64,000 nt of DNA from Taxillus chinensis (Eukaryota > Streptophyta > Magnoliopsida > Santalales > Loranthaceae), in assembly GCA_023512835.1 (NCBI GenBank), contig CM042084.1, positions 15,572,403 through 15,636,402 of the forward strand, read 5' to 3'. Made by a program: the position numbers and the translations under genes. Positions within the stretch are counted from its first letter, which is position 1. Each line of letters opens with the position of its first letter. The notes under the pieces were generated by a model. The model saw only the letters and a program-made list of their open reading frames with translations, did not search any database and was not told where the DNA came from. Positions 1 to 11,290 of this stretch are shown in pieces.

Positions 1-249
1 TATTTGACTTGTAATTTACCGTTTCAAAAAATGAAGGTTTCAATTGCATGCCTCATTTTCTCTAAAATCAGCCCCGAAAAGACGGATGACCCTTGATGTA
101 ATCTAATTTCTCATCTTGTCACGTTCCAGGCAAGAAAGAGGGCTTCTATAAAATGCATGGTAGAGGGAGACGACCAACGAAATCAAATCACTGACGGATG
201 GCAAGGAAAAATAAGTAGTGGCATTGTGTTTTTACCCCCATAATATTTC

Positions 250-256
250 TATATAT
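250..256 (+). promoter_or_regulatory. Putative TATA box of the MIR166 primary transcript
   Basis: TATATAT lies about 195 bases before the hairpin. A CT-rich stretch (about 285-322) follows it, as is common around plant transcription starts. The spacing would place the start near 280-285. A second TATA-like site (TATAAAA, near 147) is an alternative. This is inferred from position and composition only. Confidence 0.4.
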
Positions 257-448
257 CCTCCACTCCCCCAGTTCATTACTGCAGTTCTCCCTCTCTCTCT
301 CCCTCTCCCTCTATCTCTCTGTTTGATCTGCCAAATTCAAGCCGAGGGAAGCTATATATGTGAGGCTGCTACGCTCTCGGTTTGTTAAAGAGGATGCCGG
401 ACGTCTCCAAAAATGAAAAATAACATAAATGAAGCTTTAGCTTTGAGG

Positions 449-469
449 GGAATGTTGTCTGGCTCGAGG
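449..469 (+). ncRNA. miR166* (5p strand)
   Basis: A 21-nt strand beginning GGAATGTTGTCTGGCTCG lies on the 5' arm. It matches the well-known miR166* and pairs with the mature strand with the usual few mismatches and 2-nt 3' overhang geometry. Confidence 0.9.
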
Positions 470-533
470 CCACGAACTATGCATAGATCAAAATAATAAT
501 CTAAAATATTGTATAGATCATGCGTTAGTGGCT

Positions 534-554
534 TCGGACCAGGCTTCATTCCCC
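534..554 (+). ncRNA. miR166: Mature miR166 (3p strand)
   Basis: A 21-nt sequence beginning TCGGACCAGGCTTCATTC and ending in CCCC lies on the 3' arm. It is the canonical conserved mature miR166 variant with the CCCC end. I see no mismatch to the remembered consensus. Confidence 0.95.
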
Positions 555-842
555 TCAATCATGATGCTTTTCAATTTTTATGATTACAGCCACCCCAAAG
601 CGATGGAATACCAGTTTCCGGTAACACATACGTTCTTGTTATTCCGATGATTATTATGGTATTTACTAATTAGAAGTTGGGGTGTGGTAATAGAAATCAA
701 GGCGTTTGTGTTTTTTATGCATGAGCAGGTAGGTGTAATGATGTGGTATTTTAACTCCTCCCCTCCATGACGCTTTTTGTGATGGATATGAAAGGGGAGA
801 GAAGTCTCTGTCATCTCTTTCATATTTCTTCGTTTCTCTATC

Positions 843-844
<2 letters not shown>

Positions 845-883
<39 letters not shown>
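845..883. repeat. (AT)n microsatellite
   Basis: An uninterrupted run of about 19 AT units, followed by a degenerate ATGTACGT-type stretch to about 920. Translations of this region are rich in Tyr and Ile and are not genes. Confidence 0.95.
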
Positions 884-886
<3 letters not shown>

Positions 887-1362
887 TATGTATATACGTA
901 TGTATGTACGTATGTATAATATTCTAAATTTGTGATATATATTCATGTTTTCTTTTTACCTGTGGCTCATTTCTCCTCATGGCTTCAGGAATCTGGTGTT
1001 TATTTCCTGCACTTTCCCGGTCCCTCCACCCCCATTTTTGTTGGGTATCACGGCTCTTTAATTGATTTCGCATTCATACCGAAAAGTATGGGATGTTGAG
1101 GGGTGCAATTTGTTTGATCTTTTCTGGGAACTATTTACCTTTGATATGTCACGCCTGTCATTTCTTTTACTCTCCTTGTGGATCCACAGTTCGTTTTTTT
1201 TTTCCTTCTCATTTTTCATTTTTCCTTGTTTGTACGTGGGTATAAAAAAGTTGTATTGTATTTATTATCATTTTTTATTTGATCTGCAGCCTGATCATTA
1301 ACAGCACGTAGCATATTGTAAGCTGTGGGAATTGTGGTTGCGCATTTTCTCACTCATTGCTC

Positions 1363-1396
<34 letters not shown>
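1363..1396. repeat. (CA)n(TA)n microsatellite
   Basis: A run of about 12 CA units passes directly into TA units. It lies in an intergenic stretch (885-2460) where I see no gene. That stretch also holds a short near-duplicate of an AAATGATGATATTCATAACG block at about 1590-1610 and 1632-1651. Confidence 0.9.
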
Positions 1397-1397
<1 letters not shown>

Positions 1398-2459
1398 TTA
1401 CATGCTAAGAGAGCTTAATTTGTGTTCATGATGAATTTCTGGTGTTTAAAATCCTGGAAATTAAAGGATCACTGACTTGATCAAGCAGTGATCAATTTCT
1501 TATTAGCGTGTAATTCATCTGGATGGTCTCTCTTTTTACTGCGTGTCCAATCTCTAGGCTGTAAATATCAGCATATATGACGTTGAACATAAATGATGAT
1601 ATTCATAACGATAAGAATAAAAACATAAGAATAAATGATGATATTCATAACGATATTGGTCTCTCTACACAAACAGCGTAACGTTACAGCTAGCATTCTC
1701 GTAGCAGCACATGCAAATTAGTCATTCGTGTATCTCTACACAAATAAAAACATAATCTGTACGGTTCATTTGACGGCTAAGCAAAGAAGATTATAGAATT
1801 CAATCTCTGCGTAACGTACGTAGAAAGCAAGGATCCCACTAATCAAGGTAACTTGCATTTAACTTCTAACTTTTGAACAAATTAAAATAAAATGTGGATT
1901 GTATTGTCAAGCTAATTGTGCGGGTCACGTAACTACTGTGGCAGTAGCTAGAATTTCTCGTTTTACAGCGGATGGTCCATCTCCTTTGAATATTAATTCC
2001 CGATTCAAATGTCATTCAACACTTTAACATCTTAAATTTATTTTTACTGGTTTAAATTTGAATTTTGTTTAATTACATTGGAAAACTATACAATTGTACT
2101 ATAATTAAATAACATTCTAATATGAATTACTAGAAACAAATTTAAAAGTTTAAATTTCAAAAACTATACCATGCAAATCATTCCTTATTCTAGTTTTTTT
2201 AATGGTGTGCGTCATCACCCAATTTTGTCTGAATTTGAGTATTAATAGTCTTATATATTGTGATAATTTTTAAAATTTTAATTTTTTAGAATGAGGTGTA
2301 GTTGGACACCTAATGCACATGTATAAAGATAATGTGATGCCTCAATTTCCTATTGTAACCTGCATAACAATCTTACACACCGCAAAGATATGCATTTGTT
2401 CTCACATGTCATGCCCACATACAAATCCAAATAATGGCCACTTAAAACATCATAAATGA

Positions 2460-3962
2460 AAAAGGGTCTCATTAGAAGGATACAAGCCAAATTCTAGAAA
2501 GTCTGTCACCTGGGCTTGTCCACCTATCGCCTACTAAATCTTATAAAATAATAATTTATAGGAGGATAAGTAAATCATAGTTCAGTAGGAATTAGGTCTC
2601 TTGAGTCCATCTCAGACTCTAGGTATGCATGTTAGGTATGTGTATGCTTGTGTTTATATAGTGACTAATGCAACAATAATTTCACCTACTAAATACTCAT
2701 TAACAATTGCTCACATTGTAAGACAAAGGACACCCCATCACTACTGCGACATGACTTATCATTCCAGGCGAATTTTAAAATTTTCAACCCAAGCCAAATA
2801 TGATCATCACCTCTTCGGATGCTATACCCATCCCCAAAAATTGTTGTATACATAGCTCACTATTGTGAGTACTACAATGAGGCTTAGTATAATCCTAGCC
2901 AAATCTCAAGGGACCTAGTACTCCTACTAGTCCAACAAATTTCACTCGAAGAAATTTCTTCAATCCCATACAGTGAATCCTAGTCCCACAAAGGAAATTT
3001 AGAGTAATAACCACATCACATACAACTCACTAAAATTCACAATTCAAAGTCAACAGTGCAATATCAACATTTCACATTTTCATCACAGAATATCTTAATG
3101 GCTTTATTTCTCAACTTACATATAAAATCTCATATAAACACATAGTCAAGTACAACATCAAAATATCATTTTCTAGCTCAATTTTCCCATTAACAAACTA
3201 AAAGAAACAAAATAGGCTACCAAAACAGTACAAATTTTTTTTAAACTTCAAAAAATCATAACTTTTCCTACATAACTTCAATTAGCTGATAAGACATCTC
3301 ATTTTATAGGTATTTTAGTTGATTATCCAATAAAAACATAAAATCATTCACCCGATCAAAAATATTCATATAACTAAATGGATTCTTTATTCAACCAGAA
3401 GAGAAAGTTTTCTTAAATACTACATAAATTTCAACAAAAAATTAGTTTTATCTGATCATACTATATATTCAACCAATTAATATAATTTTCACCTGACTAG
3501 AAAGAAAAGTTTGCCAAAATACTATGTAAATTTTATCAGAGTAAAAATTTGTTTCATTCGATGATACTATTCATCTAACCAAACATTGTTCACCTGATTC
3601 TAGCATACAAAGAATTTATCCTAAAATGTTCTCTAACCAAACTAAAATTCAAAATCACTTCTTAATCACATCTAAGGGTCTAAACATGTCCCAAAATCAC
3701 ATAACTCACAAATAAATTGTCGAATATAAGTTTCCATTAAATAATAACCATTTCAACATACATATACATGGTGAACATATATATGTATCAACACACCCAC
3801 ATATATATAGATTTTATTTAATAGAAATAATGAATGAGGATAAGCAATCACAACATTTATTGGGTTCCTACTTCTTTTCCAAGTTTCCTCATGATCAAGA
3901 GATATTATTGTATAGGGATGAGAGACAAACAAGAGAACAGAACATCCCTCCTACCTAAAAAA
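2460..3962. other. Intergenic host sequence flanking the gypsy insertion; possibly an old LTR
   Basis: AT-rich, CA/CT-biased sequence with no gene I can recognise. Together with 13324 onward it formed one continuous stretch before the retrotransposon inserted. Its composition and lack of coding signal resemble the minus strand of a long plant LTR, but I see no boundary, primer site or matching partner in the window, so that is only a suggestion. Confidence 0.25.
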
Positions 3963-3967
3963 AAATA
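3963..3967. repeat. 5-bp target-site duplication, left copy
   Basis: AAATA lies immediately before the TG of the 5' LTR. The same five bases follow the CA of the 3' LTR at 13319-13323. This marks one integration event and no later rearrangement of the ends. Confidence 0.9.
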
Positions 3968-5983
3968 TGTAAAGGCCCGTAGATATTTTAATATAAACTA
4001 TAGATATTAATTGTATCTATTATTATGATGTACCGTGGTGAATTATTATTATTATTAACTATTATGGTTATTATTAATCAAATTATTTATATTATAATTA
4101 TTACTTTGACTAATATTATAAATTAATTAGTGTATGTATATGGGTATAAATATGGGAGACCTTAGGGTAAAACCCTACTTTCGTTGTGCGTGCAAGCTTG
4201 GTCAGAGAGACTCAGAAGGGTTTGAAGAACTGTTCAATCAACTTTTCCAAACCAAATCCAGGTAGGTGTTTCCGGCTCCTTGTCTACCCTATTGCACGTG
4301 TTTTGTATCACTTAATGTGTGGGTACCGTGCGAGATTTGACGTGGTGTGGGTTGAACCGTTCGCGTTGACAATCCAGCACGCCGTCGTGGGAGGAGGAGA
4401 AGGCGTCGACCACGGTGTTGCTGTCGCACCGTCGCGCCATCGTGGAAAGGGAAGGGTGCGCATCGACTTCACGGCCGGTGGTTTCGTGCGTCGCCGTGGC
4501 CGGGTTGGCGCGATCCGTACGGGGGAAGACAGGGAGGCAGCGCGACGTGGAGGCAGCGCGACGGTGAGATCAGGCGGTTCCGTGCGCCGTGAGTCCGAGC
4601 GTTTTCGTGAGATCCGGCGGTTCCGTGCGTCGCCGCGCCGGGCCGGTGAAGAGGGGCGGCGGCCGGCGAGCCGCCGCCGTTGCCGGTGCGCCTGCGTGCG
4701 CACCATGTGGCCAGAGGGAGCAGCGCTCCCTCGTTTTCTTTTTCTTTTATATATATATCTATATATATATATATACTTTAGGGTAAATAATAATAATAGG
4801 TATATAGATATTTAATAATCGGTATATGTATATATATGTAGGTAAGTAATGTATAAATATAGTTATAATTGGTTATATAAATGTAATTAGGTAAATATTA
4901 TATTTAAATATATATATAAATAGATATACATGTAAATAGATATATTGATTTATATATACATATGTTTAGGTTCGAATAGTTATATACGGCTGGAGATGCG
5001 GGAATTTTCGTTAGGGATTGATATAAGTTTTTTTTTTAAAAAAAAGGGGTTTCGTAGGATAGAACCTATAAATATTTGGCTTGAGACGGTTCTTGATCTA
5101 AATAAGGAACAGTGACATTAAATTTTGTTTGGTGATTTAAATGCTTGAAATACTTTTATATATTGTATATGTTAATTTCTTTTTTTTACATGTCTTGCTT
5201 GTTGTTTGGGTATACGTGTATTGGTAGTTGGGTTGTGGAAGTTGTTTGGGTAACCGCAGTCCCACCTAGGGCGGCAAGAGGCCACGGTCCCCTAAGTGGC
5301 TGGTTGACCCAGGTCCGTATGTAAGGTTATCAACGGGATGCTGTGGGTCCCACATACGGCTATTGGGAAAAGAAATAAATGATCCTCCGGGGTCGATTGT
5401 GAGGTTTTGGATATTTGGGTTATAACGTCAATAGTTTGGTGACTCGATTGTGATATGTGCGTTGCTCGTTGTAAATAAATAAAATGAGTTGTTTTATTCC
5501 GAGCGTTTAACTTAGGCCCTCGGGGGTAAGTAGAACACCACACTGGCAAAGATAACCGAACATTTAGATCTAGGAATATATGTAACGGGAGTTAGAGATG
5601 GGGATCACCTAGGGGCACTCGTGCTCACCCTACTTTTATTCTATTCCTACAGGTTATAGGGAGTAGCTTTTTGGAGCCACACGGAGCGGGCCGGGGAGAT
5701 CTCCATGTAGGATTTCTTCTATAGACTGTTAAATCTTATTTATTTCCAGGACAAGGGTCCGTGACAGTTGTACAAACTTGCTTGGCTACACTTTGGAATA
5801 TTACTTGCAGTTACATTTATTATTGGCTTGTATGTTGCATTTGGATTATATTTAAGTACAATGCTACCCCCGTTGTGGTATTGTACAGGGTTTAAACAGT
5901 CACCAACCCCTCGACCCCTGGAGAAGGCGTGAGGGGCGTTGCGTTCCTAAATCTGTGAGTGCTCAGAATTTGGGGGCGTGACA
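3968..5983 (+). repeat. 5' LTR of the gypsy element
   Basis: It starts TGTAAAGG and ends GTGACA (TG...CA termini). The sequence repeats at 11291-13318. A TATAAAT box at 4145-4151 is the likely U3 promoter. A GC-rich island (about 4330-4735) sits inside otherwise AT-rich sequence and holds open frames on both strands; the + frame (from 4186) is 209 codons. AT microsatellites follow at about 4745-4975. Confidence 0.95.
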
Positions 5984-5986
5984 AGT

Positions 5987-5998
5987 TGGTATCAGAGC
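5987..5998 (+). other. Primer-binding site (tRNA-iMet)
   Basis: TGGTATCAGAGC starts 4 bases after the end of the 5' LTR. It is complementary to the 3' end of plant initiator methionine tRNA, the usual minus-strand primer for Ty3/gypsy and Ty1/copia elements. Confidence 0.95.
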
Positions 5999-6443
5999 AT
6001 GGTCTAGTGGACCTAGGTTAGTGAGGGGTGATTGATAGACACTTAGAAGCTTGGAAGACTATAGGGAGGGCGCCCGATCAACGAGTCCTTATATGTGTCT
6101 GGGTTGACTAAAGGTCCGTCGATCATCTTAGAAGCATTTGGGTTGGGTGCATACATGCTGCAAACTGATTGTGATATCTAGGCACTAGAAATGATTTGAT
6201 AATGTTATTCTGATGACGTGTTTGTGTTGGTTGTATTATTGAATGTTTGTGATTTAATTTTTTTTCCTTGGTGACTGGTTCTGCTTGATTGAAAATGTTA
6301 TTAAGTTGGTTTAAACTTAGGAAGCCTAAGTGAATAACAACCTACTGTGATGTGTGTGGATGAGAGGCTTGGAACCTCATTGTTAATTTGGTGGTTGAAC
6401 TAGTATGCAATAGTTAATAGATTGTTGATATGTGTTGGACAGA

Positions 6444-7500
6444 ATGGCACCCAAGACTAGGGCTCAAGGTCAAGAGGAACCGTCCATTCGGTCGAATCAC
6501 AAGGAGAACGAGTTCTCCAAGACCTACCTTGGGTTCGGACATTCTTCGCTCAGATTGGGGCTCAAATATTGAGCCAAATCCAGGGTGCCATGCGGGTACC
6601 ATGAGGGAAGTGGCCAGAGAAGTGATGCGAGAGGAACCGAGGAGGCAACGGCAGCCTCAACAGGAGCCGGCGGGAGGTTTTAGAGGTGAGCCGGCCGCAG
6701 GTCACGACGGTTCCGCTCCGATGCCGATCGGCCGGGTGAGTCGGTTCTTGAAACGAAACCGACGAAGTTTGAGGCAAATACGAGACCCGATGAGGCCGAG
6801 GAATGGGTCAAATGGACGAAGACATCTTTGAGCCGATCCAGGTGCCCGAAGAGGCTAAGGTCCGCTTAGCCACACATTTCCTGGTAGGTGGGGCCCGTAG
6901 GTGGTGGGACGCCTGTGAAGCATGTTCACAGAGCCCGATGGCATGGGAGGACTTCGTGGAGCTCTTCTACACGAGTATTTTCCTCGCTCGTGCGAGAAGA
7001 CGAGGCGACGGGAGTATTATACACCGGAGCGGGCGGTCGGACCGTGACGAGTATGTCCCGCTTTCACCGAGCTAGGGAGATTTGCCCCGCAGTCATGGAG
7101 GGTAGAGGCCAATAAGACCCAGGATTTCATAGATGGGCCGAGACCATCACTCAGGAGGGGATTAAACATGATGGAGTTGACCACATACGGGACGCGGTCA
7201 ACAAAGCACTTATTGGAGAACGGGACTTAAACCAGATCGGGACTCGAAACCAGGGAGCTCATGGGGCCTAACCAAAAGAGGCCAAGAGAGGAGCGCCTGA
7301 GGGACAGGGGGACAAGAGACCGGTGCCCAAATTCTCACATATGGGGAACTCAGAAAGCGATTACCTCACGGTTTTCAGGGACATGTCGATCTTGTGGACT
7401 TCGGGGGACACAAGGAGGTGGATTAAGCGGAAAAATGGCAACCCACTCAAGTGCTTTTGATGTGGGGGACTAGGACACGGATAGAGAGTGTCCTTGCCGG
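6444..7500 (+). pseudogene. gag remnant of the gypsy element
   Basis: The ATG at 6444 opens a frame starting MAPKTRAQGQ, as in many plant gypsy Gag proteins. The capsid region is split over frames. One piece at about 6845-6990 reads VRLATHFLVGGARRWWD, the typical capsid motif around paired tryptophans. At 7452-7490 a CCHC zinc knuckle can be seen (C-F-x-C-G-G-L-G-H), but its third codon is TGA (7458-7460) and a further stop follows. There are several frameshifts, so no functional Gag is encoded. In an intact element this would be the capsid/nucleocapsid protein that packages the genomic RNA. Confidence 0.8.
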
Positions 7501-7739
7501 TTCGGCTAGTGTTGCGGGGCCACATCGACCTCGTGACCAGGGCCGGAGGAGCGGTGCTCCATATCGAGACCGGCTCGGTCGGGGCAGTCGGTGACAGGGC
7601 GACTGTTACACGGCGCCTCGGCGGGAGGCCCGGACTCGAAGGACGAATGATCGAGCTACGGCGAGTCAGGCCGATGGCGGTGTTCGAAGGGGAGGAACTA
7701 TGCTATCGCCGATAGAGAGGCGAAGTTCCACCGGCCGAC

Positions 7740-8160
7740 GAGGCGAGTCGCGGCCGGTGAGAGGTACGATCTTGGTTTCACGCACTATTTGTCCCGTCCC
7801 GATTGACACCGGTGCACACACTCGTTTATTGCACACTCCACCGTAGAGGGACTAGAGTTGGATTGTACCACCGTTGATCGCCCTTGTGGTTGATACACCC
7901 GTAGGGGGCCCTGGTGGTGATTGATAGGGTCGTACGGGATGTGAGGTTACTCTCGGAGGTGTTGACCTCCGATGTAACCTATTTGTGATGACTTTGATGC
8001 TTTTGATGTGATATTGGGTATGGACTGGTTGACCGTGCAGAGGCAGTGATTGAGTGTTATAGGCGACAGTGACCTTCCTCACCCTGAGGGCACCGAGGCA
8101 CCTTCGTGGGTGAGTGGTCCGATGATCGTGCAAGTTGGGGCCATTGAGGCAATGATGGGG
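7740..8160 (+). pseudogene. Aspartic protease remnant of the gypsy element
   Basis: The catalytic D-T-G-A motif is intact at 7805-7813 and onward. A single-base frame change just after it separates it from the downstream T-H-S-F-like segment that follows this motif in the family. The rest of the domain lies in mixed frames with stops, including a (V/I)LGMDWL-like stretch near 8010-8035. The intact domain would cleave the Gag-Pol polyprotein. Confidence 0.7.
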
Positions 8161-8240
8161 TGATGTAACCCATCGCCTGGCCGTTTGACACTTGTCGACA
8201 CCCAGGGAGGGTAAGGCGGTGTTACCTAAGGTGGTGGATC

Positions 8241-9540
8241 GTTTCCCGATGTTTTTCCCGAGGACTTAGTTGATTTACCACAGGAGAGAAGTGGATTTTT
8301 CGATAGAGTTGTTACCAGGGACGGCACCTATCGATTGGCGCTACGGATGGCACCGGTTGAGCTCAGAGACCCAAGCTAATCGACGATCTTTTAGCGCATG
8401 GTTTTATTAGACGGAGTAGTTCGCCTTGGAGTGCTCCGGTGTTATTCGCCAAAAAGGCGGATGGTTCGCTTCGGTTGTGTATTGACTACCGACGGTTGAA
8501 CCAGGTGACAGTGAAGAATAGATACCCCCTACCGAGGATCGATGACTTATTTGATCAGTTCAGGGGTGCCCGTTGGTTTTCCAAGATTGATTTGAGATCT
8601 GGATACCATCAGTTGTGTGTGCGGGAGTCAGACATCCCGAAGACGGCCTTCAGTTGCAGATATGGCCATTATGAGTGGTTAGTGATGCCCTTTGGGCTCA
8701 CAAATGCCCCAGCGGTGTTCATGGGATTGATGAACCAGATCTTTACACCTTACCTTGATCAGTTCGTGGTGGTCTTTATAGATGATATCTTGATTTATTC
8801 CCTGGACAGAGATCGAGCATGAAGAGCACTTACATGTGGTGTTGCAGACGTTGAGGGACCATAGACTATATGCAAAATTTACGAAGTGTGACTTTTGGCT
8901 GCAGAGGGTGAAGTTCTTAGGGCATGTGGTATCATCGGAGGGTATCACGGTAGATCCTGGCAAGATTGAGGCCGTAATGTTATGGAAGCGCCCAACAAAT
9001 GTTTTTGAGATTCGGAGTTTTCTGGGGTTGGCCGGTTATTACAGGAGGTTTGTGAAGGACTTCTCCCGTTTAGTTGCACCGATGACTAGCTTGACCCGAA
9101 AGGGAGTACGATTTGTCTGGTCGGATGCTTGTGAGAATGCTTTTAGTCGGTTGAAGGCCGGATTGACTTCGACCTATCCTGATCCTACCACGGAGGGTGT
9201 ACCCTATGAGGTCTATTGCATGCCTCAAATGTTGGTCCTGGGTTGTGTACTTATGCGGAAGGACGGGTTATTGCTTATGGTTCCGTCATTGAGGACCCAT
9301 GAGAAAAATTACCCCACGCACGATTTAGAGCTAGCCTGCAGTGATCTTTGCATTGAAGAGTTGGCGACTATCTTCTGGGGGAGAAGTTTGTGGTATACAC
9401 CGACCACAAGAGCTTGCAGACATATTTTCTCAACGGGATTTGAATCTCCGACAGGCGTTGGGTGGAGTATATGCGCAGTTCCAGTTTGACCTTTAGTATA
9501 CACCGGGGAAGGGAAATGTAGTAGCGATGCCTTGAGCCGG
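8241..9540 (+). pseudogene. Reverse transcriptase and RNase H remnant of the gypsy element
   Basis: The best-preserved part of pol. An N-terminal FPDVFPEDL motif lies near 8250. The frame 8439-8819 carries [38 protein letters not shown] and [12 protein letters not shown], with the catalytic FIDD at 8775-8786. A stop at 8820 then forces a frame change. The next frame (8836-9489) carries the thumb and connection segments [16 protein letters not shown] and [18 protein letters not shown]. The RNase H part (about 9210-9540) shows [12 protein letters not shown] but is again frameshifted before its YTDHKSL and RRW motifs. This segment is what places the element in Ty3/gypsy. Confidence 0.92.
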
Positions 9541-9689
9541 AAGAGCCAGGCCACGGTGGCTCTCTCGTCCGTCAAGGAATGGGAGATGATGGGGCAACTT
9601 GCTTCTCCGAGGTTGCGGCCAATACGGGAGCAGACGGGGTATCTGAGTGTGGTTATAGCAGTGCCTGAGTTGGCGTCAAGTTATTAAAG

Positions 9690-10600
9690 GTCAGTTGGGG
9701 GATCTTGAGTGTGAGGTCCTTCGGGATCGATTCGACGCCGTACTTCCCACGATTGGAGAAGATTCGACCATGTTTTGCGCTATCGAGGTCGATTGTTTGT
9801 TCCATTCCTCTTCGGGAAGCGGTTTACGGGAATTTCATCATTCTCGTTTGGCTATTCATCCCTGGAGGAACGAAGATGTATCATCTTCGTTGGCAACGGT
9901 TTTGGTGGTCGGGCCTTAAGAAAGCCATTGCGGAGTTTGTTCGACGATGTTTAACGTGCCAGCAGGTCAAGGCTGAGCATTTGCGGTGTGCCGGTGAGTT
10001 GCAGTCGTTACCTGTGCCAGAGTGGAAGTGGGACCATGTGACTATGGATTTTGTCACTGGGCTTCCTCGTTCTAGAGGCCACGATGCTATTTGGGTTGTT
10101 ATTGACCGTTTGACGAAATCTGCCCACTTTATTCCGATTCGTGAGACCGATCCGGTCCGGACCTTGGGGCAACGTTATGTCGATGTAGTGGTACGGTTGC
10201 ATGGTGTGCCGTTATCGATTGTCTCGATAGGGATGCACGGTTCACTTCGCGTTTGGCGGCGAGCTACGCGTGCTTTGGGCACCCGAGTGAATCGAGTACA
10301 GCTTACCACCCACGGCGCGATGGCCCGAACGCACTATTCGATTCTCGAGGATATGCTCCGTGCTTGTGTATTGGATTTTGGAGGTTGTTGGGAGGCTCAC
10401 CTTCCCTTGGTAAGTTCTCCTATAACAACACTACAGGCTACGATAGAATGGCGCCATATGAGGCATTGTATGGGGGAGTCTGTCCCCCCTCTCTTTTGTG
10501 GGGCTGGGGTGGGAAGTCAACTGCTTTGGGTCCCGATTTGGTTCAGAGACTACCGAGTTGGTTCACCGATCCAACGCGGATATTGACGGCCCAGAGTCGC
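9690..10600 (+). pseudogene. Integrase remnant of the gypsy element
   Basis: The HHCC zinc-binding region is spread over two frames at about 9830-9990, ending in CLTCQQVKAEH. The catalytic core begins at about 10020 with WKWDHVTMDFVTGLPRSRG and continues IWVVIDRLTKSAHF and LHGVPLSIVS. It then changes frame near 10220, and again where the STAYHP and MAPYEALYGG motifs appear (10295-10470). The DD-E triad therefore cannot be made as one protein from this copy. An intact integrase inserts the DNA copy into the host chromosome. Confidence 0.88.
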
Positions 10601-11070
10601 CAGAAGTCTTATGCTGATAGGCGGCGGCGACCACTTCAGTTCGTCGTAGGGGATCACGTCTTCTTGCGAGTCTCGCCACGGCGGGGACACAGGCGGTTTG
10701 GGCGAAGTTCCAAACTCTCCCCTCGATTTGTAGGTCCTTTTCCTATCACTGCTGTTGTGGGACCAGTGGCCTATCGATTGGAGTTACCACCCGAGCTAGC
10801 TCGTGTTCATGACGTTTTCCATGTTTCCCAGCTACGGAAATATTACCCGGATCCTACCCATGTGCTTGATTAGCGTGAGATAGAATTAGCTGATGATGGT
10901 TCTGTCGTAGAGGCACCAATTCAGATTTTAGACCGGCGGGAGCAGGTCTTGCGGGGCAAGACGATTCCGTTGGTCCGAGTTTTGTGGCGCCACCGTAATA
11001 TAGAGGAGCAGACCTGGGAGCGGGAGAGTCAGATGCGTGTTCTTCACCCCGAGCTGTTCGAGGACAAATA
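10600..11070 (+). pseudogene. Integrase C-terminal (GPY/F) and chromodomain-like tail
   Basis: SPRFVGPFPI at 10719-10748 is the GPY/F module, followed by RVHDVFHVSQLRKY at about 10800-10842. A TAG at 10871-10873 interrupts the frame, likely from a tryptophan codon. After it the same frame reads on to 11070 with LVRVLWRHRNIEEQTWE and MRVLHPELFED, the degenerate chromodomain pattern of plant chromoviruses. In this group the tail directs integration to modified chromatin. Confidence 0.75.
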
Positions 11071-11075
11071 GTCCT

Positions 11076-11094
11076 GAGGTGGGGAGGGTGTCAA
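11076..11094 (+). other. Upstream second polypurine-tract-like site
   Basis: GAGGTGGGGAGGGTGTCAA closely resembles the true tract and LTR start at 11280-11295, about 200 bases further on. The matched block is about 33 bp, counting the AGTCCT and GGAC.AA sequence before it. It follows directly on the end of the pol frame (stop at about 11071). Confidence 0.6.
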
Positions 11095-11278
11095 GATCCT
11101 TGCCGTGCGTTGAGGTAGATATAGATAATTTTGTTGTTTTTGTTTATATTCTTGGTTGAGTATGATTTGATGTGTTGTTGGTTCTCGTTAATTAGAGCTA
11201 AGTTGTGCATACTTTCGTTAGCCGGGGTAGTGCTACCTCGTAGTGGATGACTCGTCTTTTCGGGGACGAAAAGTCCTA

Positions 11279-11290
11279 AGGTGGGGAGGA
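11279..11290 (+). other. Polypurine tract
   Basis: AGGTGGGGAGGA ends exactly at the first base of the 3' LTR (TGTAAAGG at 11291). This is the expected plus-strand primer for reverse transcription. Confidence 0.85.

Larger units (their letters stand above)
431..571 (+). ncRNA. MIR166: MIR166 precursor hairpin
   Basis: This is a microRNA stem-loop. The 5' arm (about 431-479) and 3' arm (about 522-571) pair through TTGAGGGG/CCCCTCAA next to the duplex, through GGCCAC-like and AGATC/GCAT blocks toward the loop, and through an AAGC block at the base. The 3' arm carries miR166 and the 5' arm carries miR166*, the arm usage known for this family. In land plants miR166 guides cleavage of class III HD-ZIP mRNAs (REVOLUTA, PHABULOSA and relatives), controlling leaf polarity, vasculature and meristems. 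No protein gene overlaps the hairpin. Loci of this kind have their own RNA polymerase II promoter, and a TATA-like site lies upstream. The number of other copies in the genome cannot be seen here. Confidence 0.95.

Noticed and set aside
584..946. 120-codon minus-strand ORF overlapping the (AT)n run near MIR166
   Set aside because: Its Tyr/Ile run is the translated microsatellite; there is no domain or splice context.
4308..4706. 132-codon minus-strand ORF in the 5' LTR
   Set aside because: A chance open frame opposite the GC-rich island. The 3' LTR counterpart is shorter and shifted.
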